This document shows, one piece after another, positions 35,187-44,382 of a DNA stretch of 64,000 bases. A model generated the notes under the pieces. That model searched no databases. It saw only the letters and a program-made list of their open reading frames with translations, and was not told the DNA's origin. The position numbers and the translations under genes were made by a program. Positions within the stretch are counted from its first letter, which is position 1. Each line of letters starts with the position of its first letter. Origin of the DNA: an uncultured Clostridia bacterium (GTDB lineage Bacteria > Bacillota > Clostridia > TANB77 > CAG-465); contig CALWOC010000001.1 in NCBI GenBank assembly GCA_944383015.1, positions 1 through 64,000 on the forward strand. Direction: 5' to 3'.

Positions 35187-36704
35187 ATGAAAATTTTACA
35201 AGTAACAGGTTTTCCTAATAATGGTGCTGGTAGTGGTACTTTAATTACTACTCAAGCTGAAGATTTTGTAAAACATAATCATGAGGTATGCACTATATTA
35301 TCAGAAAACAGAACAGATTTTCCACGTGTGCCAGGAGTTAAATATCACTTAATTCCATTTACTGCAGAAAGTGAAAGTCCTGAAAAAATTGATGGACAAC
35401 TAAAATTTAACTTTCCAATGTTTACAACACACACACGTTCAACATCAACATTCTGGAACCTAAATCTTGATGAGATAAAGGCAATAGAAGCTAAGTACAA
35501 AGAAGCAATTCAAAGTGAAATAGATAGTTTTAAACCTGACGTAATTCACGGTCAACACAACTGGATACACAATGCTGTAGCAACAGAGTTTGGACTTCCT
35601 GTTGTAGTTACAATTCACGGTACAGATTTAATGGGATATAGAAGAAGCTTAGAAGAGTTACAAAAATTAAGAGCTACTCTAAATGCTGGTAATTTAACAC
35701 CAGATGAGCTAAAAACTCTAAAAGCTGACGCAGATAAATACTTTTATTTTGTAGAACAAGCAAAAAAATCTGCACAAGGTTCACAAAGAGTAATAGTTAT
35801 CTCAGAAGATCAAAAGCAACAATTCTGCGAACTATTTCCAGAAGCTGCTGATAAAGTTGTACTTGTAAAAAATGGATATAACCCAGATAAATTCCATGTA
35901 ATGGAAAGTGTTGACAAAGATGCGCTATTTGATAGCTTAACTTCTGACAGAAGTGATGATGGAAAATTACCAAAAGACTATGATAAAATGGCTCTATTTG
36001 TTGGGAAGTTTGCCGATTTTAAAGGTATTGATGTACTAATTGATGCAACTAAGAAAAATGAAGAAGAAGCTGAAAAAAGAGGTGAAAACCTATTAACAGT
36101 TATTGTTGGTACAGGTGCTCTTGAACCAGATCTTAAAGCTCAAGCTGAAAATCTTGGCCTAAAAAATCTTCATTTTGTTGGATTACAAGGTCCTGACGTA
36201 ATACGTCAATTGCAAAACTTAGCAGATTTATCTGTTGTTCCATCAAGAAATGAACCTTTTGGTTTAGTTGTAATTGAAGGAACTGCATGTGGACATCCTG
36301 TTGTTGCAACAAATAGTGGCGGTATACCTGATATCATGAACACAACTGGTAAAACAATCAAACAAAACTATGATCCTGCTGTTGATGGAAATGATCCAAC
36401 AGTTCTTGCTCCAAATCCTGGAACAAAAGGAACTTACACAACAGACCTTGGAATGCTAGTACCAGTTGATGATAGTCAAGCTCTTTCTGACGCTATGATG
36501 CAAATTCTTGATGGAGATGTTACTTTTAATAACAAAGCTATTGCAGACTATACTCAAAGAACATACTCTCAAGAAGCAATTAATGGCGAAATTCTTAATA
36601 TTTTCTCTCAAGCAATTGAGGAATGCTATGGAAAAAATGAAAGTGCAAAAAAGCTTCAACTAACAAAAAAACCATCTGGTCCTAGTCTAGATGATGACTT
36701 ATAG
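35187..36704 (+). CDS. GT4-family glycosyltransferase
   Basis: A 505-residue GT-B enzyme. The N-terminal acceptor domain begins Lys-Ile-Leu-Gln-Val-Thr-Gly-Phe-Pro with a glycine-rich loop. The C-terminal nucleotide-sugar domain has Phe-Val-Gly-Lys-Phe, and the Glu-x7-Glu motif is in Glu-Pro-Phe-Gly-Leu-Val-Val-Ile-Glu, followed by Asn-Ser-Gly-Gly-Ile-Pro. It is longer than a typical GT4 (about 380), with an insertion of about 40 residues near 155-200 and a tail ending Ser-Leu-Asp-Asp-Asp-Leu. The acceptor is not evident: membrane glycolipid, sucrose-phosphate-type and glycogen-type products are all possible. It is a lone plus-strand gene with a good promoter, leader hairpin and AAGGAGGA site, suggesting high expression. 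Confidence 0.85.
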   Translation: MKILQVTGFPNNGAGSGTLITTQAEDFVKHNHEVCTILSENRTDFPRVPGVKYHLIPFTAESESPEKIDGQLKFNFPMFTTHTRSTSTFWNLNLDEIKAIEAKYKEAIQSEIDSFKPDVIHGQHNWIHNAVATEFGLPVVVTIHGTDLMGYRRSLEELQKLRATLNAGNLTPDELKTLKADADKYFYFVEQAKKSAQGSQRVIVISEDQKQQFCELFPEAADKVVLVKNGYNPDKFHVMESVDKDALFDSLTSDRSDDGKLPKDYDKMALFVGKFADFKGIDVLIDATKKNEEEAEKRGENLLTVIVGTGALEPDLKAQAENLGLKNLHFVGLQGPDVIRQLQNLADLSVVPSRNEPFGLVVIEGTACGHPVVATNSGGIPDIMNTTGKTIKQNYDPAVDGNDPTVLAPNPGTKGTYTTDLGMLVPVDDSQALSDAMMQILDGDVTFNNKAIADYTQRTYSQEAINGEILNIFSQAIEECYGKNESAKKLQLTKKPSGPSLDDDL

Positions 36705-36708
36705 TCAA

Positions 36709-36742
36709 AAAAAATACCAAACATAATAGTTTGGTATTTTTT
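36709..36742. terminator. Bidirectional terminator
   Basis: A perfect 14-bp stem AAAAAATACCAAAC with its complement and a 6-nt loop ends both the glycosyltransferase gene and, on the minus strand, the small membrane gene that converges on it. Confidence 0.85.
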
Positions 36743-36863
36743 ATACTAGTTTTATTACTACAAACCCTAGAATATATCCTACAAGTAATAATATACCAGC
36801 AGATATTGCCATGTTTACTTTTCCATTTGTTGCTAAATCTAATATTTCTTCTACTTTTTTCAT
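36741..36863 (-). CDS. Small single-pass membrane protein (40 residues)
   Basis: A short frame that encodes Met-Lys-Lys-Val-Glu-Glu-Ile-Leu-Asp-Leu at the start, then an uncharged segment of about 21 residues ending Ile-Lys-Leu-Val. The amphipathic head plus one membrane helix is protein-like. Codon choice matches the neighbours, and the stop falls at the edge of the shared terminator. The ribosome site (AAAGGGATG, about 10 bases upstream) is mediocre. I know no family for it. A different, less plausible frame overlaps it. Confidence 0.45.
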   Translation of the reverse strand: MKKVEEILDLATNGKVNMAISAGILLLVGYILGFVVIKLV

Positions 36864-36986
36864 TTTTTACTACATCCCTTTCTACGTTTAATTCTACATT
36901 TATTACAATAACATTATAACATAGATTTAGCAAAATAATATTATTTTCACAAGCATTTCACAATTTTTATGTAAATTTCACATCTT

Positions 36987-37808
36987 TTATTCTTTAGGTG
37001 CATCTAATGACTTAAAGAAATCTCTTTTATTAAATGAAGCTGTCATAAATCTCCAAGCAGCTTTTCTATTTGTAAGCCATTCTATTTTTGCATTATTTTT
37101 AGTATTATCAAGTATACCGTTTACCATATGATTTGCAATAACATCAGGATAATCACCTAAAATATTATATACTTTCTTTGTTTTTTCAGATAATACTATT
37201 TTTTCTTTGTCTCCAACAGCATTTACTAAAAAATCTGTTATCATTATACCTGGTGAAAGCTTACCTACAATAATGCCTGTCTGTTTCACTTCATTTTCCT
37301 TTGCAAGTGCTTCTGTAAAATATGTTATACCTCTTTTAGCTGTACCATAAATTGAAAGACCAAGCATTGTTGCATCATTACTTCCATATCCTTCCACATT
37401 ATATATTGCTCCACTCTTTTGTTTTTCCATTTCTTTCATTATAAGTCGTGAGCAATTTATTGTTCCTTTTAAATCTACGTTGATTATAAAATCAATTTCT
37501 TCTTCAGTTAATTCCCAAATTGCTTTTTCTGGTTGGTTAACTCCTGCATTATTTATCCAAATATCTATTTTAGAAAATTTTTCTATAGAAAACTTAATTA
37601 AATTTTCAATTTCATCAGTTTTAGTAACATTACAAATACAAGATTCAACTTTAGCTTGACAGTCTATTGTTCTTAAAGTATCTAAAGCTTTAGATAAGTT
37701 TTCTTCATTAACATCACTAATTACAACATTTACATTATTTTTTAAAAACACCCTTGCCATTTCATACCCTAGTCCTCTTGCACTCCCGGTAATTACTACT
37801 GTTTTCAT
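36987..37808 (-). CDS. Short-chain dehydrogenase/reductase
   Basis: This 273-residue SDR has Thr-Gly-Ser-Ala-Arg-Gly-Leu-Gly near residue 7, Asn-Asn-Ala-Gly in the middle and Tyr-Gly-Thr-Ala-Lys as the catalytic Tyr-x3-Lys. The usual Ser before it is replaced by a Val-Glu-Gly-Tyr-Gly-Ser segment, as in the branch that includes chlorophyll b reductase-like enzymes. A C-terminal extension with Trp-Leu-Thr-Asn-Arg-Lys-Ala-Ala-Trp is present. It is monocistronic; the substrate is unknown. Confidence 0.85.
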   Translation of the reverse strand: MKTVVITGSARGLGYEMARVFLKNNVNVVISDVNEENLSKALDTLRTIDCQAKVESCICNVTKTDEIENLIKFSIEKFSKIDIWINNAGVNQPEKAIWELTEEEIDFIINVDLKGTINCSRLIMKEMEKQKSGAIYNVEGYGSNDATMLGLSIYGTAKRGITYFTEALAKENEVKQTGIIVGKLSPGIMITDFLVNAVGDKEKIVLSEKTKKVYNILGDYPDVIANHMVNGILDNTKNNAKIEWLTNRKAAWRFMTASFNKRDFFKSLDAPKE

Positions 37809-37859
37809 AAAACATTCCCCCTACTACTTATTTAAACTAATTACAAATACTCTTATTTA

Positions 37860-37888
37860 ATTTTATCAAAACTTAATAAATTCTTCAA
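37860..37888 (-). promoter_or_regulatory. Promoter of the SDR gene
   Basis: On the minus strand TTGAAG, 17 bp, TAAAAT with an extended TG. Confidence 0.65.
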
Positions 37889-37958
37889 TTTTATTGAATA
37901 TTTTAGAACTCTCTCAAAAATATACACTAAAAAAGAAATTTTTGCGAAATAATTTTGT

Positions 37959-38990
37959 CTAATTACATATTTTTTCAATTAAATTTTTATATTGTTCTTT
38001 ACATTTTAATAAGCTATTTATATCTACATGTTCATTTATCTCATGAGCAGTCATGGGACCTGGTCCTAAAATTATTTTTTTACAATTATTTATAAAACTT
38101 GCTTCTGTCATAAATCCAGCAGTATAAGCTTTTTTTATATTGCTAATTTCATTATAAAATGTATTAACATCAATATCTACTATATAGTATCCGTCATATT
38201 TCTTGCACAATTCATCTAATTTTTCTTTTAACATAATTACATGCTTATTACTTATAGTTCTAAAATCAATATAGCTCATACATTCTGCTGCAACTGAATT
38301 TATTGCACTTCCTCCATTTAAAAGCCCAATATTCATAGTTGTATTTGAAATCTCATACTTATTATTCTTTATATTTCTTATTTTTTCATTATAAAAATCT
38401 TCAAGCTCACAAAGTAGTCTTATCATACTTGTATTTGCACTTATACCTTTATCTGGAGTACTAGAATGTACTTTTATTCCTTTTGTATATAATTTTATAG
38501 CAAATAATCCTTTGCATCCTATCATTTCTTTATTTTCTGTTGGTTCTCCTACTAAAACATACTCAGGAAAAATTTCTTTTTTTTCAACTATTTCTTTTAT
38601 TCCAGTAAATCCAATTTCTTCATCATAAGTTATATACACTCTTATACCATATTTTAAATTTTTTAAATCTATATCACTTATAGCACTTAAAAACGCTGCT
38701 ATTCCACCTTTCATATCACAAGCTCCAAGTCCATATAAATTATTATCTTTTTTAGTAAGTATAAATGGATCACTATTCCAACCATCAATATATTCTACTG
38801 TATCACTATGTCCTATAAATCCAAATTTAATATTTTTTCCATATTCCATAATTAAATACTTATTTTTATATTTTGTATTAAATCCTAATTTTAATAAATA
38901 ATTTTCAATATAATCTAATATTTTTTTATTTTCTTTATCTTTTATCGTATTAAATTTTACTAAATCTCTTAAAATATTTACTACATCCAT
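37959..38990 (-). CDS. M20-family metallopeptidase / deacylase (ArgE/DapE type)
   Basis: A 343-residue dizinc hydrolase. Metal ligands are visible: His in Gly-His-Ser-Asp-Thr-Val-Glu, Asp in Ala-Cys-Asp-Met-Lys-Gly-Gly, the catalytic Glu pair in Tyr-Asp-Glu-Glu-Ile-Gly-Phe, Glu in Gly-Glu-Pro-Thr-Glu, and the last His in Met-Thr-Ala-His-Glu-Ile-Asn-Glu-His. The family removes acyl groups from amino acids or cleaves small peptides; the substrate cannot be read from sequence. It follows the ZIP transporter by 19 bp. Confidence 0.88.
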   Translation of the reverse strand: MDVVNILRDLVKFNTIKDKENKKILDYIENYLLKLGFNTKYKNKYLIMEYGKNIKFGFIGHSDTVEYIDGWNSDPFILTKKDNNLYGLGACDMKGGIAAFLSAISDIDLKNLKYGIRVYITYDEEIGFTGIKEIVEKKEIFPEYVLVGEPTENKEMIGCKGLFAIKLYTKGIKVHSSTPDKGISANTSMIRLLCELEDFYNEKIRNIKNNKYEISNTTMNIGLLNGGSAINSVAAECMSYIDFRTISNKHVIMLKEKLDELCKKYDGYYIVDIDVNTFYNEISNIKKAYTAGFMTEASFINNCKKIILGPGPMTAHEINEHVDINSLLKCKEQYKNLIEKICN

Positions 38991-39009
38991 TACTCATTCT
39001 CCTTAAAAT

Positions 39010-39789
39010 TTATCCTAAAGCAGTATCTAACACCATCATAACAACAAATCCTAATGCTACACCAATTGTTCCTAAGTTTGTATGTTTACCCTGTTGTGAT
39101 TCTGGTATTAATTCTTCAACAACGGCATAAATCATAGCCCCTGCAGCAAAAGATAATAAATATGGAAGAATTGGTACAACTAAATTTGTTAAAAGTATTG
39201 TAATTAATGCAGCTATAGGCTCAACTATACCAGATAAAACACCATAGAAAAATGCTTTTGGTTTACTAAATCCTTCAGCTTTAAATGGTATTGATATAAT
39301 AGCACCTTCCGGAAAATTTTGAATTGCTATTCCAATTGATAAAGCTAATGCCCCTGCAAAACTTAATCCTACATTATCCAATAAAACTCCGGCAAAAACA
39401 ACACCTGCTGCCATACCTTCTGGAATATTGTGCAAAGTTACAGCTAGAAAAAACATTGTAGTCTTTTTAAAATTACTTTTTAAACCTTCTGGCTTAGTGC
39501 TACTCACATGCAAATGAGGAATAATTATATCTAGTAATAATAAAAATAATATTCCTAGTAAAAAGCCTACACATGCAGGAATCCATTCAACAATTCCTTG
39601 TTCTTTTGCTATATTCATTGAAGGTAATAATAATGACCAAACCGAAGCTGCTATCATAACTCCTGCAGCAAACCCTAAAAGGAATTTTTGAATTTTATCA
39701 TTAATTTTATTTTTCATAAAAAACACTAAAGATGAACCTAAAGTAGTACCTATAAATGGAATTAATATTCCCAACAAAACATTTTGCAT
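39010..39789 (-). CDS. ZIP-family divalent metal transporter
   Basis: This 259-residue transporter has about eight membrane helices. The metal-binding motifs are His-Asn-Ile-Pro-Glu-Gly in helix 4 and Gln-Asn-Phe-Pro-Glu-Gly in helix 5, with a short cytosolic loop holding His-Leu-His. It probably imports Zn2+ or other divalent ions. The start follows a GGAGAG site, and the stop of the upstream sensor kinase is 23 bp away, so it may be read through from the two-component genes. The dizinc hydrolase after it would benefit from the metal. Confidence 0.9.
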   Translation of the reverse strand: MQNVLLGILIPFIGTTLGSSLVFFMKNKINDKIQKFLLGFAAGVMIAASVWSLLLPSMNIAKEQGIVEWIPACVGFLLGILFLLLLDIIIPHLHVSSTKPEGLKSNFKKTTMFFLAVTLHNIPEGMAAGVVFAGVLLDNVGLSFAGALALSIGIAIQNFPEGAIISIPFKAEGFSKPKAFFYGVLSGIVEPIAALITILLTNLVVPILPYLLSFAAGAMIYAVVEELIPESQQGKHTNLGTIGVALGFVVMMVLDTALG

Positions 39790-39812
39790 TTATTTATCAC
39801 TCTCCTTTTTTG

Positions 39813-41024
39813 CTAATTAAAATATTTAATTAAAAATTTTGTCCCTTTTCCAATTTCAGATTCAACACTAATATAACCATTGTTCTTTTCAATAATAGAT
39901 TTAGAAAGAGCTAGTCCAATTCCAACACTATCACTTGAAGAATTTTTTCCTTTATAAAATCTCTCAAATATATGAGGTAAATCTTCTTTATATATTCCAA
40001 CGCCATTATCTATTATTTCTATTTTACAAAACAACTTATTATTTGATACTATGATTTCAATTTGAGAATTCTCTTTTGAATGCTCAACACAGTTTTTTAA
40101 TATATTAGTTATAGCTTCAACTTGCCATTTAAAATCACAATCTAGTTTTATATCTTTATCTATTTCTAGCATAATATTTACATTTTTCAAATCACATAAA
40201 GTTGATACATTCTTTACACTTTCTTTAATAATATCTATAACTTTTTCTGGTTTTATTATAAAACTAACACTATTTGCATCAAGCTTAGAAAGTTTTAATA
40301 AAGAATTTACCAAAAAATTCACATTAACTATTTCCTTTTTAATATCTTTTATAAATTCATTTCTTGTATTTTCGTCCATATTTGGATTATCTAATATATT
40401 ATCTAACATTATAATTATAGATGTAAGAGGTGTCTTTATTTGATGCGATATATCTGATAAAGAGTCCTTTAAATCTCTCTTATCCTTTAGAGAATTCTCG
40501 GCTACTTCTTTTAACATAACTGTCGTCTTATATATCTCATTTTTAAGTATTGAAAGCTCATCTTCAGTGTTATCTTCAATATATAATTTATAGTTTCTAT
40601 TATTTAACTCCTCAATATATCTAGTTATTTCATTTAGCTTTTTATCCTTTGAATGATTATATCTTAAAAATATAATAACTAATGTACAAAACATTATAGT
40701 AAGTATTATTATATTAATAAAAACAAAAGCTTTAAAATAATTATCATTTGCAAGAATAAGTGTATCTTCTTGTAAATCAATTCCATATTCTTTTAAAGAT
40801 ATATCACTAAAACTTTTTTCATTCAAAATTTCAATAAGCTCATTTTGTGTTACTTCTGGATATTTTTCTTTTACAGTAGATAATATACTAGATATTTTAT
40901 AATTATAATTGTTATTATAGCTATTGTATTGAATTAAACTTATCACAAAAAAAGTTATGTCAAAAGCAACAATACATATTAAACTTATAATTATTGTCTT
41001 TTTTAGTTCTATTTTATTTTTCAT
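39813..41024 (-). CDS. Sensor histidine kinase
   Basis: This 403-residue kinase has two membrane helices (about residues 11-30 and 95-118) with an extracytoplasmic domain of about 65 residues. A short linker leads to the phosphoacceptor His in Ile-Ser-His-Gln-Ile-Lys-Thr-Pro-Leu and a HATPase domain with Leu-Lys-Asn-Cys-Val-Glu-His, Asp-Asn-Gly-Val-Gly-Ile and Gly-Ile-Gly-Leu-Ala. It overlaps the response regulator by 11 bp, so the two form a pair. The signal is unknown. Confidence 0.9.
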   Translation of the reverse strand: MKNKIELKKTIIISLICIVAFDITFFVISLIQYNSYNNNYNYKISSILSTVKEKYPEVTQNELIEILNEKSFSDISLKEYGIDLQEDTLILANDNYFKAFVFINIIILTIMFCTLVIIFLRYNHSKDKKLNEITRYIEELNNRNYKLYIEDNTEDELSILKNEIYKTTVMLKEVAENSLKDKRDLKDSLSDISHQIKTPLTSIIIMLDNILDNPNMDENTRNEFIKDIKKEIVNVNFLVNSLLKLSKLDANSVSFIIKPEKVIDIIKESVKNVSTLCDLKNVNIMLEIDKDIKLDCDFKWQVEAITNILKNCVEHSKENSQIEIIVSNNKLFCKIEIIDNGVGIYKEDLPHIFERFYKGKNSSSDSVGIGLALSKSIIEKNNGYISVESEIGKGTKFLIKYFN

Positions 41025-41667
41025 CTATTCTATACCCTATTCCTTTTATTGTAGTTATTATATCACAACCTAATTTTTCTCTTATTCTTTTTAAATATAC
41101 AGTTACTGTATTATCATTTACATCATTGCCTGTCCATTCCCAAATCTTTTCTAAAATATAGTTTCTAGTAACTGCTTTATTTAGGTTTATAAACAACAAA
41201 TGTAGTATTTTTAGCTCTAAACTTGTAAATTGTATTTGATCGTTGTTTTTGTAAACAACCATTTTATCTATATCGAACTCAATATCTTTTACTTTTATTA
41301 CTAAGTTTTTCTTCTTTTTAAGTACTATCTTATTAATTCTTGCAATTAATTCTCTTACAGAAAAAGGCTTGGTAATATAATCTTCTGCTCCCATTTCTAG
41401 ACCTCTTACTATATCATCTTCTTCATCTTTTGCAGTTAAAAATATAGTTGGTATATCCATATTAAATATTATACTTTTATATAAGTCAAATCCGTTTCCA
41501 TCCGGAAGTGATATATCTAGTATTATAACATCTACTTTATTATCTTTTAAGAACTCTTTTGATTCTTTTACATTTGTTTTATGAACTATGTCAAAACTCT
41601 GCTGATTTAATGAGTATATAAGTCCTTTTGCAAGCATTATATTATCTTCTACAAGCAATATTTTCAT
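41014..41667 (-). CDS. OmpR-family response regulator
   Basis: This 217-residue regulator has a receiver domain with the acidic pair Glu7-Asp8, phosphoacceptor Asp51 (Leu-Asp-Ile-Ser-Leu-Pro) and Lys in Thr-Lys-Pro-Phe. A winged-helix DNA-binding domain with Val-Thr-Val-Tyr-Leu-Lys-Arg-Ile-Arg as its recognition region follows. It is first in a run with the kinase, ZIP transporter and M20 gene. The FtsX-type ABC genes lie upstream behind a terminator, so they are a likely target but are not co-transcribed in full. Confidence 0.92.
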   Translation of the reverse strand: MKILLVEDNIMLAKGLIYSLNQQSFDIVHKTNVKESKEFLKDNKVDVIILDISLPDGNGFDLYKSIIFNMDIPTIFLTAKDEEDDIVRGLEMGAEDYITKPFSVRELIARINKIVLKKKKNLVIKVKDIEFDIDKMVVYKNNDQIQFTSLELKILHLLFINLNKAVTRNYILEKIWEWTGNDVNDNTVTVYLKRIREKLGCDIITTIKGIGYRIDEK

Positions 41668-41699
41668 TTTTATTTCCTCCGTATATATTATATAACAAT

Positions 41700-41724
41700 A
41701 AAAGGGACTTTTCTAGTCCCTTTT
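41700..41724 (-). terminator. Terminator of the ABC permease gene
   Basis: A 10-bp stem AAAAGGGACT/AGTCCCTTTT with a 5-nt loop; the minus strand continues TTATTGTT. It separates the ABC operon from the two-component operon. Confidence 0.75.
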
Positions 41725-41734
41725 ATTAGTACAG

Positions 41735-44380
41735 TTATATGTTTTCTTTTCTTATTGTCTCTATAATGTTTTGTTTATTTATCTTAGAAATTGAATATCT
41801 CATAATAATAAATACTAAAATAAATACAAATACTATTGATATTATAATTGGTACAATCGGAATATATACTCCACTATCAAGTTTTATTGCAGTTGCTTTA
41901 TACATTGCAAATGTTCCAATTAGCCCAAATATTATTCCATAAATAAGTGCTTTTGTAGAGTAAAATATAGTCTCTAAATTTATCATGTTATTAAACTCTC
42001 TTTTTGTCATACCTATACTTTTTAACATTGCAAATTCTTTCTGCCTTAACTCCATATTAGAGGTTATAGTATTAAATATGTTTGTAACACCAATTAAAGT
42101 TATTACTGTAATAAATCCATATAAGAATATATTAATTACAAGTATCATAGACTTTTGCTCTTTTACACTCTCCTCAAAATTAGTATAAACAATTTGGTTA
42201 TTAATATCTTCAAGCTGTTTTTCAAATTCTTCACTATCATTTGCATTTATACAAATTCTAGATAGACGAAATTCTAAATTATTAAACACACTAGCATCTA
42301 CAATTAAAAATCCACCCTCATAATATGTACTCTCAAGTCCATATGGCTTTTTATCTGTAATAGCTCCAACTTTTATACTAATTGGTTCTTCATTATACTC
42401 ACCATTAATAGTATCTGAAGCTTTATATTTATATCTTCTCATTGATTTTGTATTTTTATCATTTTCATCATAATATTCATATGTATCAACTAAAATTCCT
42501 GTATCTTTAACTTTTTCATAATCTACGTTTATACTCTCTACATATTCTTTAAAAGCATTTGTATCAAGTCCATATATTAATACGCTAATATATTTACCTT
42601 TTCCAGTTGGTATTACAGAATTAGTTTCTTCATCATATTCTGAATCATCAACTAGCTCTAATCCATCGTCTAAATTTATTTTATCTGTGTCAAATATCTT
42701 AAAGTTTCCGGTATCCCCATACAACAAGAAACTTTCATCAACAGTACTTAGACTTGTTATTTCTTTTACTTCATCTTCTGTTAAATTATCTATGTTATGA
42801 TATAGTTCTATATTATGATTATAATCTGTAAAATACATTCCAGATAAATCAAAAGCATTTGTTAAGAAGCTATTCATTGTTATAAATACAAAAATACTTA
42901 CTGCTAAAGATACAACAGTTGTTCTATATTTCTTTTTACTTCTTTTTAAATTTTTGTACGCAAGTACTCCTCCTGTTTTAAATACTTTTTGTATAATTTT
43001 TGGAGTTTTCAATTTTTTATTATTTATTTTTATATCTTGAGAATTTCTTAAGCTCTCTATTGGGCTTGCTTTACTTGCTTTTCTTGCTGATGAAATTGCA
43101 GATAAATATATTACAACAAAACCAAGTATGAATGCAATAACTATAGGTAAAACAGAAACGTAAAATATAAGTCCATCTAAATGTGCAAACATATTATCTC
43201 CAAGTATATAGTTTACTAAATTAATAAGCACAAACACTGCAAATATTCCTGAAAGTATTCCAAGAGGTATACCTATTATTCCTAATACTAAAGCTTCTGT
43301 TATAACACTATGCCTTATTTGTTTCCTAGTTGCACCAATACTTGCAAGCATTCCATACATCTTTATTTTTTCTGTTGTTGCTATTGCAAAAGAATTTCTT
43401 ATGCAAAAAATACTTGTTATAATTATTATTACAATAACTACTCCAGCTATAGCATAAAGAGTTGAAACAGTAGAGTCCGAAAACGCCATAGCTTCCCATC
43501 TAAGTAATTCAGTATTTATACTGAAATCGTCATACTTAAGCTCTGTATCACTTCCATTTTGCAAATTTTCATAGCTACTTGCTCCAAGAATATTTACTAC
43601 AGTACTTTTATATTCATATGGATTTTTAAATGATATAAACAACTTCTCTTTACCTTGTGTGTCTTGCGTTGTTATTACTGTATATCCAGGATCTGAATAT
43701 CCTTCAAAATCCATATTTGGTCTTTCAATAATTCCAACTATTGTATATGTTTTAGTAATAGTATCTACTATATGTTCGTCACTTTTTCCTTCATAATATG
43801 AATATATTTCTTCTTCTGTTTCTGCATTTATTGCTCCTCCAGATTCATCATATGGATTATATGGATTTGATGGATGCAGTTCAAAGCCATCTATACTCTC
43901 TCTTTTTCCAACATCAATTGTTATTTTATCTCCTAGTTTAAGATCTATATTAGCATTATCTATGATATGTCTACTAATAATAATCTCACTACTATTTTTA
44001 GGAAATCTGCCTTCTATTAAGTTAAATTTTAATCTATTAAATACATCCTCTGACATTGATTCTACTTTATAATATGGTTTATATTCATTCTGTGAATTTT
44101 CCATAACTGCATATCCATTTTCATATATACTAAAATAGTCTTTTACATCCCTGTTATTTTTTATAGTTTCAATATCTTCATCTGTAACATTATTTATTTG
44201 AAGATGATAATATCCACTTTGATTTATTGTTTCTTCTATTAGAGTTCTTTGAAAACTACTTACTAAAGTTCCAACAGCACAAATTAATGCAACAGATAAT
44301 ATAATTCCAATTACTGTACTTATACTTCTTTTTTTATTAAGTTTTAAACTTTTTAAAGATAATTTGCTAAGAATTGTCAT
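41735..44380 (-). CDS. FtsX-like ABC transporter permease (MacB/Vex type)
   Basis: An 881-residue permease with an N-terminal helix after a Lys-Arg-Ser-Ile-Ser-Thr-Val start and a first extracytoplasmic domain of about 250 residues. A group of three helices forms an FtsX domain; then come a fourth helix, a second large external domain (about 510-745) and a closing FtsX domain. This double-FtsX layout is that of permeases moving peptides or lipids out of the envelope, and it differs from the shorter Bce-type permease elsewhere in the window. It starts two bases after its ATPase gene. Confidence 0.88.
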   Translation of the reverse strand: MTILSKLSLKSLKLNKKRSISTVIGIILSVALICAVGTLVSSFQRTLIEETINQSGYYHLQINNVTDEDIETIKNNRDVKDYFSIYENGYAVMENSQNEYKPYYKVESMSEDVFNRLKFNLIEGRFPKNSSEIIISRHIIDNANIDLKLGDKITIDVGKRESIDGFELHPSNPYNPYDESGGAINAETEEEIYSYYEGKSDEHIVDTITKTYTIVGIIERPNMDFEGYSDPGYTVITTQDTQGKEKLFISFKNPYEYKSTVVNILGASSYENLQNGSDTELKYDDFSINTELLRWEAMAFSDSTVSTLYAIAGVVIVIIIITSIFCIRNSFAIATTEKIKMYGMLASIGATRKQIRHSVITEALVLGIIGIPLGILSGIFAVFVLINLVNYILGDNMFAHLDGLIFYVSVLPIVIAFILGFVVIYLSAISSARKASKASPIESLRNSQDIKINNKKLKTPKIIQKVFKTGGVLAYKNLKRSKKKYRTTVVSLAVSIFVFITMNSFLTNAFDLSGMYFTDYNHNIELYHNIDNLTEDEVKEITSLSTVDESFLLYGDTGNFKIFDTDKINLDDGLELVDDSEYDEETNSVIPTGKGKYISVLIYGLDTNAFKEYVESINVDYEKVKDTGILVDTYEYYDENDKNTKSMRRYKYKASDTINGEYNEEPISIKVGAITDKKPYGLESTYYEGGFLIVDASVFNNLEFRLSRICINANDSEEFEKQLEDINNQIVYTNFEESVKEQKSMILVINIFLYGFITVITLIGVTNIFNTITSNMELRQKEFAMLKSIGMTKREFNNMINLETIFYSTKALIYGIIFGLIGTFAMYKATAIKLDSGVYIPIVPIIISIVFVFILVFIIMRYSISKINKQNIIETIRKENI

Positions 44381-44382
44381 AT

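Noticed and set aside
36682-36933. An 83-residue minus-strand frame overlapping the end of the glycosyltransferase
   Set aside because: Its sequence is not protein-like, it runs through a terminator, and the 40-residue membrane frame in the same place is more convincing.
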